Below are positions 9,701 through 39,155 of a DNA stretch of 64,000 nucleotides, in pieces. The stretch covers positions 2,583 through 66,582 of the forward strand of contig VWZL01002555.1 in the NCBI GenBank assembly GCA_013396915.1, written 5' to 3'. A program made the translations under genes and the position numbers. The DNA comes from Stercorarius parasiticus. Taxonomy: Eukaryota > Chordata > Aves > Charadriiformes > Stercorariidae. Each line of letters starts with the position of its first letter. The stretch's first letter is position 1. The notes under the pieces were generated by a model, which was not told the origin of the DNA, ran no database searches, and worked only from the letters and a program-made list of their open reading frames with translations.

Positions 9701-10465
9701 TCATATTTATTTACGCATCTATGTAGGGGAAGTGACCTTTTAACCTCCTAGCAACCCTAGAGCCTGACGTGTTCCCCAGTTTTTCTCAGAAGGAAACAGT
9801 AAATGGTCACTTACTGCTGAGGGCTACACTGGGCTAGGCCCCTTGGTCCAGGCAGTTGACAGCTGCTGTGAGACCAAAGTGCTCCTGGCACCGCTCAACA
9901 AGCAGCTTGGGTACAACAGCATTTTAAGGCCACATCTATGTCTACTCGGGTCACTAGTAAGGAGGCCAGAAAAGTGAGTTTAACTTGTCAGTGGTTACCA
10001 CCATAGTTTTAAAAAGCTTCCAGCTCTTCAAACTACTGTGCTTCAGTTTTGTTTTTCATCAAAACTAACAGACTACTCCCACTTTGTACTGCTGAAGGAA
10101 GTTGTACTTTGCATTGAAACATCCTCAACTACTTGCCCAGACAGCTACTAGAAGGAACAGTAATTTAAACTGCTTAAATTATAGCCTAGGCTCGTAATGA
10201 CTTTTTTTTTTTCCTCCTTTCCCTGAAAAGCTCAAATTGCATCAAACCTGACGGGCTCCTGGAGTTCACAAAGAAGCTGGAAGGCCACATCCAGCAGAGA
10301 GGGGGACAGATCCAATTCACGCACCTGCGCCTCTTCCAAAATTGGTTGGACCAGGATGCTGAAACAGCTCAAGAAGCGCTTCGGCGTCTCAAAGCTGTGT
10401 GCAGTGTGGTCAACGACTCGTGGGACTCCTCCCAGGCCTTTGCTGACTACATCAGTGTCATGTGA
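659..10465 (+). CDS. LRRC41: LRRC41 (MUF1), leucine-rich Elongin BC-box protein; exon 1 missing, exon 4 duplicated in the assembly
   Basis: LRRC41/MUF1 is a substrate adaptor that binds Elongin B/C and assembles with Cullin-5 into a ubiquitin ligase. Exons read here: 659-745, 1284-1354, 2190-3348 (or its copy 4069-5227), 5658-5903, 6779-6943, 7287-7385, 7874-7996, 8914-8989 and 10231-10465. All junctions are GT-AG and phases agree throughout. With one copy of exon 4 this gives 2261 nt, or 752 codons plus stop. The human protein is about 812 residues, so roughly 60 residues of exon 1, including the BC box, are missing. Landmarks that match the family are [29 protein letters not shown], a polar low-complexity middle, then leucine-rich repeats containing [33 protein letters not shown] and LKLPGNRLG, and the C-terminus [16 protein letters not shown]. 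It diverges from UQCRH and converges on RAD54L. Confidence 0.95.
1284..1354 (+). CDS. LRRC41: LRRC41 exon 3
   Basis: Acceptor TTTCCCAG, donor GAG|GTGAGG. It encodes [19 protein letters not shown] and NSE, matching the family segment with the WR.LWD..MKTRP pattern. Confidence 0.92.
1619..1837 (+). pseudogene. Unassigned 72-codon open frame in LRRC41 intron 3
   Basis: An ATG-initiated frame starting [19 protein letters not shown], ending QLNHSL and a stop. It is AT-rich, helical and charged (Leu/Lys/Glu/Arg), and reads more like protein than the surrounding intron. There is an in-frame stop just upstream, and a different frame upstream (1580-1660) also reads protein-like, which would fit a frameshifted retrocopy fragment. 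I do not recognise the family. It is not an LRRC41 exon, because exon 3 joins exon 4 in frame without it. A copy lacking the ATG repeats at 3498-3716 through the assembly duplication. Confidence 0.3.
1630..3507 (+). repeat. 1878-bp direct repeat, copy A (probable contig overlap)
   Basis: Covers the end of LRRC41 intron 3, all of exon 4 and the first part of intron 4. It ends one base before the N at 3508. Only four substitutions against copy B were seen, all in the last 670 bases. Confidence 0.95.
2190..3348 (+). CDS. LRRC41: LRRC41 exon 4, first assembly copy
   Basis: The large central exon (1159 nt) from an ATTGCAG acceptor to an ACG|GTTAGT donor. It runs from NITCWRKKF through the leucine-rich start and the charged, Ser/Gly-rich middle to ENLVLSYNG. 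It differs from the second copy at 2839, 3080, 3226 and 3230. At 3226 this copy gives HPFRS, whereas the second copy gives HRFRS, which fits the human RFRS. This copy therefore looks like the less accurate one. Confidence 0.9.
3508..3508. other. Single N at the junction of the direct repeat
   Basis: Copy A stops at 3507 and copy B starts at 3509. The N marks a contig join. Confidence 0.85.
3509..5386 (+). repeat. 1878-bp direct repeat, copy B (probable contig overlap)
   Basis: Starts at the base matching 1630 and ends at the base matching 3507, then runs straight on into unique sequence. This is the geometry expected of two unmerged overlapping contigs. Confidence 0.95.
4069..5227 (+). CDS. 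LRRC41: LRRC41 exon 4, second assembly copy
   Basis: Same exon at an offset of exactly 1879 bases, with the same acceptor and donor. Counting both copies would repeat 386 residues. Because 1159 is 3n+1, reading both would also shift the frame, so a real mRNA can contain only one. This copy continues into unique intron sequence and exon 5, and its HRFRS residues fit the family. Confidence 0.9.
5658..5903 (+). CDS. LRRC41: LRRC41 exon 5
   Basis: Acceptor TGTTCCAG, donor CCAG|GTAGGA. It encodes [18 protein letters not shown] and on to SEAEIP. This is a leucine-rich repeat region (the human counterpart starts LGSNIFRLLDSLRAL). Confidence 0.94.
6779..6943 (+). CDS. LRRC41: LRRC41 exon 6
   Basis: Acceptor CTTCCCTTAG, donor AAAG|GTACTC. 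It encodes [14 protein letters not shown] to LLLEALK and contains the [10 protein letters not shown] repeat. Confidence 0.95.
7287..7385 (+). CDS. LRRC41: LRRC41 exon 7
   Basis: Acceptor GCTTTTAG, donor CAAG|GTACAG. It encodes a leucine-rich repeat with [16 protein letters not shown]. Confidence 0.95.
7874..7996 (+). CDS. LRRC41: LRRC41 exon 8
   Basis: Acceptor TTCCATAG, donor CTTG|GTGCGT. It encodes [13 protein letters not shown] to LKLPGNRLG, a leucine-rich repeat. Confidence 0.95.
8914..8989 (+). CDS. LRRC41: LRRC41 exon 9
   Basis: Acceptor CCCTCTTAG, donor TCAG|GTATTC. It encodes [20 protein letters not shown] and QLDVS, matching the family [20 protein letters not shown]. Confidence 0.95.
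10231..10465 (+). CDS. LRRC41: LRRC41 exon 10 (terminal)
   Basis: A T-rich tract ending CTGAAAAG precedes it. It encodes [19 protein letters not shown] through [15 protein letters not shown] to the C-terminus FADYISVM and TGA at 10463-10465. Confidence 0.96.
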
Positions 10466-10545
10466 TGGACACAGGAGCAGGAGAAAACCAATCAGCTTGA
10501 ACTAAGCAGTTCAGTCCCTGGCCAATAAAATTTATTTCACAGCCC
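10466..10545 (+). other. LRRC41: LRRC41 3' UTR with AATAAA signal
   Basis: AATAAA at 10524-10529, 58 bases after the stop codon, so the 3' UTR is very short. Cleavage is expected near 10545. Confidence 0.8.
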
Positions 10546-11915
10546 AGGTGAGGTTTTCTTTCCCTGGTTCAAGCAGGGTACAGTTGTTCTTGTCACATTT
10601 CTATTCATTTGAAGAAGGGGTACTACAGTGAGGTGACACACAAGACCATGCGGGTCAACAGTTGTATTTTCAGTTGATCTAACTCTACCATCTTCTCAGT
10701 TTGAATATTTTAAGTGGGACAGATATCAAATGAACTTTTGTGACTTCCTGCAGATCTCCAGACAGGCAGTTATTTATTTCACTAGGTGTTGTTACAAATT
10801 TCATGTTGTTTCAGCCAATCTCATCAATAATGCTCCCACTGATGAGGCTCAAAAGACGTCTGGTTGTGGTCCTTGGCAGCCAGCTCTAGGTGACCTGCTT
10901 TTTTTGAGCAGGGGTGTTGGACAATATGACCTTGAGGTCCCTTCCAACTTCAGCCATTCTGTGAAATAACAACTCCTCCCTCCATTTAAATGGAGTAGAA
11001 AACAAGCTAAAAAAGCCCCCAGCCTTGACCTTTTATATTTGGAAAATTTTACTTTATACCAAAAAAAAAAAAGATTATTTATTTACCAAGTAGCCTGCTG
11101 TTTATTTACAATCATTTATCAAGGGGTTTGGGACAAGAATTCTTCTCACCCCTTTCCAGCGTGTGCAGTCATTGTACAGAGGTTTTGAAGTTTGTTCTTT
11201 TATAACACTTTTATAATAAACAATATAATTAAGACCCATAATGTTCTAAAGTGTGAATTTTATTACTGGCTTGTAATATGATCTAATTAAAACACTGCTA
11301 GATCAGGGGATCCTGCCCATAACAAAGCAAGTGGGTTTAGAAGTGGAGTTACCTTAAAATAAGCCTGATTTCCTACTGCATCCATGATCGTTCAGGCCAG
11401 ATGTTCAACATAAAAGCTGAAAAATTTTTCCCTTGTACAAATCCTCTTGTTCCTGAGTAATCAGCAAGGTTCACATTTCACAACAGAAATGGATCCTGCA
11501 AGTTTCTGATCTGCAGCTGTAAGCCATAGCTGTCAAGGAAAAAAACATGACTGTGCACATCAAGTGCCATAAAACTGCAGGCTTAACTTAAACCTGGAGA
11601 CAAAACTTGGCCGAGTAAAAGGCACAGACACCAACAGCATGAGAACCAGTGCTGAATCTGATCAAGCACACAGAGTCCAGCTATTCCCCGTTCCCAAAAG
11701 GCTGTTTTTCAGGCACACAGCACAACAGCAGAGAAAAAGCCATGGACTCCTTGCTGTTGCAGTAGTCTGACCAATGCTAAGGGCCTTCCAGCCTCTCAGA
11801 AACCACACTGTTCTGCTGTTGTATAGCTACCCACTGTCCCTTTCCTTGAAAGGGACTAAAGTGAGGTGAACTGCCACGGCAGCCTGCCCTTGCCCCCACA
11901 GGGGACAGTAACCTG
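10546..11915. other. Spacer between convergent LRRC41 and RAD54L
   Basis: Holds the RAD54L 3' UTR on the minus strand and a CR1 3' fragment. Minus-strand AATAAA candidates for RAD54L lie at 11259-11264, 11101-11106 and 11078-11083. I cannot tell which is used. Confidence 0.6.
10862..10968 (+). mobile_element. CR1 LINE 3'-end fragment
   Basis: Contains the CR1 tail signature: a GCAGGGG...TTGGAC stretch, then TGACCTTGAGGTCCCTTCCA, ending near CATTCTGTGAA. It is truncated and diverged. Confidence 0.8.
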
Positions 11916-31829
<19,914 letters not shown>

Positions 31830-31830
31830 C

Positions 31831-31831
31831 N
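31831..31831. other. Single N at the RAD54L start codon
   Basis: An ambiguous base or collapsed gap just 5' of the RAD54L ATG. The 5' UTR beyond it may be incomplete. Confidence 0.6.
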
Positions 31832-32266
31832 CCCCGCCTCTATCACCGAGGCAACAGGCGCGGCCAAGCGAGCGCCGAGCCCGTATCGACCCGCTCGGGG
31901 CTCTGCTGAGGGATGGGGGAGAGGGGGCGCGACCCACCGAGCGAGGGGCAGACAGACAGACCGACAGCGGAGGGACGGGGTCTCCACCGGGACTAATCCC
32001 CCCACACCCAGCTGCTGGAAACCTCCCTCTTGGTTGCTGGAGTTTCCCCCCCACGGCTGCTGGAGTCGCCCCCTCGCCGCCAGGCCGCTGGCAGAGGCCT
32101 CCCTGCAGCCCCCCCCTTCCGGTACCTCAGGCCCGGCTCACCCTGCCGCGAGGTCGTGAGTCAGGCCCTGGCAGGAGGATCGGCGCCATGTGCACCTAAA
32201 GGTGTGAGGAAGAGAGGCTAAGCCTTAAAATGAAGCAAGTGAGGCTGGTTCTGAAGGCAGAGCCCC

Positions 32267-32696
32267 ATGGCTGCGGTGAGGGCTGGTAGCAGGAATGGAG
32301 TTACTGTGCATTGTGACAAAAGCAGGTGTGTGACCCTTCGCATTGAGGAGGGAGAGCTGTGGAGAGGGAGCTGCCTTCCCTTTACAGTCTTGTTTCAAAA
32401 TGGACTGACGCTTTTTTGCACAATTGTATGTTATTTCACCTCTTCAGAGAATGGCTGACCCTAAAGCCCCAATTATGGACCGGCATCTGTCGGCGCACTC
32501 ACAGAATAAAAAGACAATCCCCTTGGTACATCCTAAGGGTATTGGGGGGGCTGTGTGTCAGGGTGAAAAGCAAACTCAGCAGCAGCAATTGGAGCGTAAT
32601 TTGTTTTCCTTGAAAGAGAAGGGCGGGCTAGTGCTCAGAAAGAGCGAGGCTGTACCTCTTCCGTGGATCACAGCTGACATGATAAGTGAGGACTGA
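32267..32696 (+). CDS. Possible divergent small gene beside RAD54L (unassigned)
   Basis: A second exon at 32448-32696 follows a textbook acceptor (TTTCACCTCTTCAG) and has a well-placed ATG (AGAATGG, 32451). It runs 81 codons, starting MADPKAPIMDRHLSAHSQNK, with a QQQQLERNLFSLKEKGG helix and PLPWITADM, to TGA at 32694-32696. A short first exon may end ATG GCT GCG (32267-32275) at a GTGAGG donor. It would join in frame to give MAARMADP. Alternatively exon 2 leaves at GATAA|GTGAGG (32685) for an unseen exon. AATAAA at 33202 could end a transcript. I recognise no family. Confidence 0.35.
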
Positions 32697-33540
32697 TGCT
32701 CACCAAGCAATTTAAAGGACAGACTTTTTACAAATTGCAAAACCACGGCATTTTGGAGACACACCCAGCCAAATTTTCCCTCTGGCTATACAGGGGAAAC
32801 CCCAAACAACTCCATGAAATAAGCCATCTAATCCATGCTGTTAATTCTTCCACTGGCGGACAGGGGAGGCACCCTGAAGATGAGATTCCCACACAGCTTG
32901 CGATACAAGATGTGCCTCTTGCTGGCCTCAGAGCACGTCTTCTGGAGCCTGTGGGTTCCTGGAATCCTCAGCGGCTGACATGGGAAACATGTCAAATCTC
33001 CAGACGCCATCCGTGGAGCACCTGGGGACAGGCAGGGAGTGAAACATGGCCTTCAGTGCAGTCCAGCGGAGCAAACAAGTCAGTGTGCAGTGCTCTGCAG
33101 TTTTTAAAGGACTTTGTCTTTCATTCCTCCTCCAAGGAGGAAAAGGAGAAAGGGAGGGATGGATTTCCCCATTGTTGGTTGTTTCACTGGTAAATCTGGG
33201 AAATAAATAAAATACAAAAACTTACTTCAGTCACTTCCAGTTGCACAGCTGACCTTAAACGTCAAGAAACACAAAAAGCCCCTCTGACAGTATCCTCAGC
33301 TCAAGTTACATGCTATTTCTCTATTCAGTTTATCAAACATCTATGTTAATACAGTTATGCACCTTTAAAGCACAGACCATAAAATAGAGTATGTATAAGA
33401 CAAAGCCAAATTCTTGCATCTGTAGGACGTGACGTGTGAGTGGGTATAGATTCCCTGCAGCCATTTACACCTTCTGAATATCTAGTACCTTAACTTTACT
33501 TTTTTTCCTGTCTTTTAAGTCCAAATCCATTTGTCAGTAG
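32697..33540. other. No gene recognised
   Basis: Single-copy-looking sequence with short open frames only. Two overlapping plus-strand AATAAA signals lie at 33202-33211. Confidence 0.5.
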
Positions 33541-33546
33541 TTTATT
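33541..33546 (-). other. Minus-strand AATAAA after the possible terminal exon
   Basis: TTTATT on the plus strand. Its spacing from the stop codon at 33592 supports, but does not prove, a real 3' end. Confidence 0.4.
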
Positions 33547-33591
33547 CCCAAAGCGCTTTCAGAGCTCAGTGACGAATGTTAGATGTTGCAA

Positions 33592-33972
33592 TTACTGGCT
33601 CACTGGGCAGAGAGTGGCTCTATAGGAAGGTAATTGGCTATTTTTCTTGGCATGAATAATATTCACATTAATAGCCTCCCTCACCATGGCTTTGAAAGCA
33701 ATTCTGCTGCGTGCTTTTTTGCCTGCCATGGGAACAGACACATTTTCTGGCCCAGGCCAGGCTGGGTCAATAATAAGAGGAAGGGGAGGCAAAATGCTCT
33801 TTTCCTGCTCCATGTAAAATGACAAGAAAGATCTTAGTCGTCTTACACCCAACATAGAACTGCTGAGGACTCCATCCTGCAACAGCTTTTCTCTTCTCAC
33901 CATTCGTGACAAGTCCCGGAGGGAAATTTGGGGTGATGCTAACACCTGTGTGTGGCCAGACCGCTCGTGAGC
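33592..33972 (-). CDS. Possible terminal exon of an unidentified minus-strand gene
   Basis: The minus strand is open from 34176 to a TAA at 33594-33592. A plausible acceptor (CAGGCTTGCAG|GCTCAC) starts an exon at 33972, phase 0, encoding 126 residues. Segments include QISLRDLSRMVRREKLLQDG, VRRLRSFLSFYMEQE, LPPLPLIIDPAWPGPE and KARSRIAFKAMVREAINVNI. The mix of basic helix and proline-rich linker is protein-like. A minus-strand AATAAA (33546-33541) lies 46 bases past the stop, as expected for a last exon. I recognise no family and found no upstream exon with confidence. It is not LURAP1 or POMGNT1 as I know them. Confidence 0.35.
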   Translation of the reverse strand, partial: AHERSGHTQVLASPQISLRDLSRMVRREKLLQDGVLSSSMLGVRRLRSFLSFYMEQEKSILPPLPLIIDPAWPGPENVSVPMAGKKARSRIAFKAMVREAINVNIIHAKKNSQLPSYRATLCPVSQ

Positions 33973-36900
33973 CTGCAAGCCTGGGACAAGGTGGACATGC
34001 ATGAGAGAGATCACCTTTCTACCCAAAGAAACTGTCTGAGAGATACAGCAGAAAGAAATATTTCGTTCATTCTCCAGAGGGGAAGACCGAAGGGCTTGCC
34101 CAAGGCAGCAGGAGCAGCCAGGAACAAGGTCAGCGATGGCCCTTCCTGGTGCTGTGGGTCCCAGCGCGGATGCCACTCGTCACTTTTCTGCTCTTCTCTC
34201 CAAACTGGCACCTTCAGGCAGAGGTTAAGTCCTCTCCTCTTCCCCCTTTCTAATTACACAATTTAGTCCTTTTCTAGCTGTAATCAGCTCCCATTTATAC
34301 AGCCCTGAGAGATCACAGGATAATCACCATGGGGAATAATCCTGTGATTTCCCTTGCTGTCTCTGCAGGATGCTGAGTCCCTCCAGTACCAGCTAGGACA
34401 GGGGAGAATGCCAAACATCTTCCTCAGGGACTCTACAGGATTAGGCCAAAAAACAGTAAAAAAAAAATTTTGAAAGCATTGAACAGAGTCTGTCTTCCAG
34501 TCACCACCATGGTGTGAACTCATGGCACTCTCTCAGTGGGACCTGGTGGACACAGTAGCTCTCCAGTGACCTCCCTGATTTTTGGTATCTCCCTTTACAC
34601 CCCCTTTTTGTTGTTTGAGGTTCCTTGTTTTTGCTGCGTAGCACAGGCCCTCCCCAGTTCCCCACAGAAACTTAAGAAATGCATTGCAGGAACTGGGGCC
34701 TCTTCGCAGGCAGGAATAAGGACAGGTCCTGCCCAAGAGAGCTTGTGACCTTTGTAGCAGGCGAAAAACAGCATGAGGGAGAGATAATGCAAGAAAATGT
34801 CTCCTGATGGAGGGACACCTCAGACCTTGTCTAACAGCTTCAGCCATTCTGCAATGAAAAGCTTAAGTGAAAATCTGTAATCGCCATAAGAAGGCAGAGC
34901 TACAGCTTTAACAAAATTCAGTGGTGCCACCTGGATCTTCTCGGGTGAAGCTCTGAACGAACCAGGACTGCAGGATGAAGGCCCCCGCGCACCAGTATAG
35001 CTTGGCCATATTCAGCTGGGAGAGTAATTAGTTAAATATCCTTCCAGTTAATTCCTTAGCAAACCACGAGAGGGAAACTGAGTACGATCATAGCAAGTTG
35101 CTGTCAGTTGGAGTTGTGATCCCATTTCATCACTGCCAGAGACAGCTCAACTGCCTTTCCACCAAAGCCACTTACTGAGAGAGGAAACATTAAGTGCTTT
35201 AAAAATATTAACTTCAGGGAGAAAAATCTTTTTCCCTTCTGGAGGTCAGGTGCCATTCAACGCGCATCCGGGGCTGCACGCTGGTCGGAGGCAGAGCTTC
35301 AGCAGTGAGGATCCCAGCACTGCCGCTGCTTTCGGCACGTTTGCACGAATATCACCCGCAAGAAAACTGAGTCATGAGCCCAGACTGATGCGAGTCGGGC
35401 GGCTGACACGCTTCCCACCCCCAGCCGTCTGGCTGCTGAGCTGCCACAGTGCTCAAGCACCTGCAGCTTTGCCCAGCAGCAAAGGGCTGTGGCTATGGGG
35501 CTGACCCACATCCCACCCCGCCATCCCTGCTGTACCCTCTATCACAGCCCATTTTAGCCTGAACCCCTCTGTGGGGTGAGCACACCCAAAGGCACCGCTA
35601 TTGTGTCCCGTAGCAGGGTGGCACAGCTGGGCAACTGCTGCTCGCTTCAGTCCTGGAGCCCATCACCATCACGCATTACATACTAGATTTCACAGTTTCT
35701 TTTGATTCTTTTATGACTGCTGTCCCTTTGGCCCCAGTGGTACCTAATCCTTATTACTGTTAGAGGAGAAAAAATAAATCTTTGCTAATCTTGTTTATTT
35801 ACAAAAAAAGACCCACAAAATCCTATTTCCTTGAAGCAGCAAAGGCAAAAGCAGCAGGGAAAAATCTCCACAGCCGCTAGTCCAGTGAGTCTTGAGCCCA
35901 TGGCATGAAAGCCATGAGGTGGAGAAGGGACTGGTGGTGCAGAGGCAGGAGGAGGACATGGGATGAGCAGGGAAGCAGGAAGATGGGTGGCCTTCAGGGA
36001 CTAAGCCCTGGACTTTCTCCTTCAGGGCTGTAGGTGCATCCAGTACTAATCACAGTCTCTCTGTCCCTAGTTTGACATTAAACCGTTGATTCCTTTTCAG
36101 GCTCATGGCACTGGCTAAAGAGCATCTGGAAGCAGAGGTCCACCCACCAGCCTGGGTTTAGCATCGCTCACCTACAAAGCGATACTGTCCCTGCTCCAAG
36201 AAAACCATCAGCAGCTTGAGTGCTTCAGCTGCTTCCCACTCCATGGGACTACTTTCAAGAGCCAGCCCTTCATTCAGGAGGAAGGCTGTCCCCACGGGGT
36301 ATTTCCCCCTGTACCACCTTTGCTTCTACTTTAATTTTTTTGCCAAGATGTTTTTAAACATGCTGAGTCTGACTCAGCAACCCAAAATATTTCATTTGAT
36401 GCAAAGCAAAATGTTCTGTTTTGTTTACAAGCTAATTAGCCAGTCTTATCTCTCTCACCTTTATAAGCACAGGCAAGCCAACAACACAACCTGCAAACAT
36501 TAAAAAGCCTTGTTTTAGGAAATGTCAGAGTCAAGCTGTGTTGGCACTCCCAAAAACACATCCCTCATTTCTTAAGGGGAGGAGAGGAGGCCAAAATGAC
36601 TTCCCAAATTCAGCTTGATTTTGCAAATTGGTTTAGCCCTGCTGAAGGTCCATTTTTGCAGGGAATTTACAATCAGTTGCAATTTTCCTTGCCAAACTCA
36701 GACATGTGCAGAGCACTCAGAGAGCTGCAGAACAAATCCAAGGGCAGATCTCAGCCTTATGGACCCGGGACAGCCCCTGATCCCGCTAGGTCCTCACCAC
36801 TCACCCAGCACCGCCACCGGAATTCTTTGGGGCTACATTCAGGGGTGCTGCTCGTGGGTACGAATATGCCTTTATGCAAATCCAGTTGCAGGATCAGGAC

Positions 36901-37031
36901 TGAAATAAATAGGATTGCAACCACCTTCCCATAAAAGCTATCTCCATCACGTCACTTTTGTGATCTACAGAGAGACACCCACCATAGTCAGTCTGGGTGT
37001 GAAAGCTGGAAGATAGAATATATGTGAATGT

Positions 37032-37060
37032 GTAATATATATACATACACACACACACTT
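37032..37060. repeat. TA/CA microsatellite
   Basis: ATATATATACATACACACACACAC-type compound dinucleotide run. Confidence 0.85.
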
Positions 37061-37859
37061 ACTTTCTGAGCAGTTAAATCTACCAAGCATGCTACACTGC
37101 ATTTAAAAATATTTGCTTATCAGCTTGTGTGACCAAGACTTTTCTGCAAATGTTTGGGGTTTTTTTCCAGAGCAGGAGGAATTTCTTCCTCCCTGCTGTC
37201 TGAGCTCTGCAGAGACCAAGCGCTGGCTCCCTTGGGAGAACAGTTTGGCCCCTGCGTATGATTTTTGTGATTTATACAACCTCCAAGGGGCACGAGCAAG
37301 GCTGGCTGGCAGCAGAGGTGCTCTCTACACTCAGACCTGGGTTTGAGGAAACCATCTTGATGGTTGGTGGAGGTACATCCCTTGGAAGACATCTTCTGAA
37401 GCGTGCACAGTCCCCAAACTCTTCAGCTCCTGTATTTAAAGAGGGGCTGGCAGGGGTTGAGTATAACACACAGGCATCAGGGTTTTCAGATTATTTTTGC
37501 GGGAGTGCATGGTCCTTCCCAGACATTCCCACTATGGTACCAAGTTGCCCCAGGTCCTGTAGGGCTCTGCTGAGCTCCAGGACCGCTCAGGAGGGAGCTC
37601 ATAGCATGGACCATGCAACCTTAAACACACCTGGCCTCACTGGGTGGGCAGACCATCATATTGCTCAGCTAATAAGGGATGTGTCACCCCTAACTTTGTG
37701 TGACTGCTCTCCCCAACCGCTTTGTCTTTGCTTAGAGAAGTCCTTCCTCTGGCAGGAGGCAAAATGTTATTCTCTCTGCACCTGATTAAATCTCAACAGG
37801 GAAAAAAAATAATCTGGCTCCTATAAGTAATGGCTCAGGACAGAGGAAACATCATTTCA

Positions 37860-37990
37860 TTGGGGCAATTAGCGCAGTCTAATTAAACCCTGGTCTTCTG
37901 ATCAGGCTCTGCTGATTAAGTGGGTTGCAGACGCTCTGGATTATATGAACGAAATGAATCAGTTAATTACATGACAATCAATAAGAAGCA
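37860..37990. promoter_or_regulatory. Possible regulatory element rich in homeodomain cores
   Basis: CAATTAG (37866), TAATTA (37880-37885), GATTAAG (37914) and TTAATTA (37963-37969) fall within 105 bases of otherwise mixed composition. This resembles conserved non-coding elements, but conservation cannot be judged here. Confidence 0.3.
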
Positions 37991-38589
37991 AAAAGTAGGA
38001 CAAGCAATTTGCCCTTAAATGACCATCTAAATTCATCAACATGATACATGTTGTAAGTGTTAAGGGAAGGGGCAGACATGACAGATCTCTTAGGCACTAA
38101 GATAATCATTTCTGATAGCTGCAATTCATGAAAAGCGGAGAACTCACAGCATATCCCTGAAAAAATAATTATTTTTTTAATGATAATTTACAAAACAAGC
38201 AGGGCACCAGCCAACTCAGCTACTGGGGGAAAAGAAAAAACAACAAGCCACCTTCAAAAACTTAGCTCTTTAATAAATTGCAAGTCTTAGTTTGGAGTTG
38301 TAACCTAAAATGGCCAGCATTGCTTTGAACCAGAGACATTGTGGTCTTGAATGATTATCTGACTTAGAGCTCCCATCCAAATTGAAAACCATGGTGAAGT
38401 GGGAGCTGGAAAATGACATTGTTAAAGAGGCAATTCTTTCCCTGAAAAGCTTACAGCCTGAATGGAAGGGCTTAAAAAATAAAGGGGAAAAACTATTTTG
38501 CGAAAAATACAGAAATATCTGTTCTCATTTTGCAGGGTTCAAAACAGGCAGACCATGAGGGGTTGTAATGAGTGTTTTTAATAGTGGGG

Positions 38590-38625
38590 TTTAAAAAAAC
38601 AAAACAAAACAAAACCAAAAAAAAG
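38590..38625. repeat. (CAAAA)n A-rich run
   Basis: ACAAAACAAAACAAAACC followed by an A tract. Confidence 0.8.
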
Positions 38626-38932
38626 CAGAAAGTGTTATTAAGATGGCTATTGAGAATTTCTCCTCTCTGAAATCAAGCTTTTCAGTCAAGCAAAAAAGCA
38701 ATAACATTTTCAAGAAGAAAAATTCAGTGAAAATGTCATAAAAAATGAAATGTCTGACAAGCACAACAATCTTCCCAGCCTTGAAAAAAGGGATTGGGTA
38801 TTTTATTTTTGACTTTCTGCTTTATGATTTTGGCTGCCTGGATAATGCAGAATTAGGAGGGTGACGTTTTCTTCTTCGAGAGATGGAGACCTGAGGACCA
38901 GAAAGATGAGTCTTATCCCAAACCATGCCTGC

Positions 38933-39155
38933 AATCACAGACACATTTAGGTGAGGAGGGACCTCTGAAGGTCTCCGATCCACCAAGCAGGGCCAACTTC
39001 AAAGATTAAATCAGTTTGCTCCAGCCTTTTTCTGGTTGAGCTTTGAAGATCTCTGAGGATGGACACTCCAGCACCTTCATCCCAGTCACAGAGAAATTGC
39101 ACCCAAGTTTTCATCCTCCAGGTTAGGTGCCCTGATGAAAAAATGTCCTAATGTC
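38933..39155 (-). mobile_element. CR1 3'-region fragment
   Basis: AATCACAGACACATTTAGG, then GAGGGACCTCTGAAGGTCTC, then GATGGACACTCCAGCACC follow the CR1 3' region in reverse orientation. Moderately diverged. Confidence 0.75.

Larger units (their letters stand above)
34474..38932. other. Gene-poor sequence
   Basis: No gene recognised. It contains a mixed TA/CA repeat (37032-37060), an A-rich run (38590-38625) and an AT-rich block with homeodomain-like cores (37860-37990). Confidence 0.55.

Noticed and set aside
32696..33193. 165-codon plus-strand frame after the possible divergent gene
   Set aside because: No ATG context, splice signals or motifs. It starts after an in-frame stop of the better frame.
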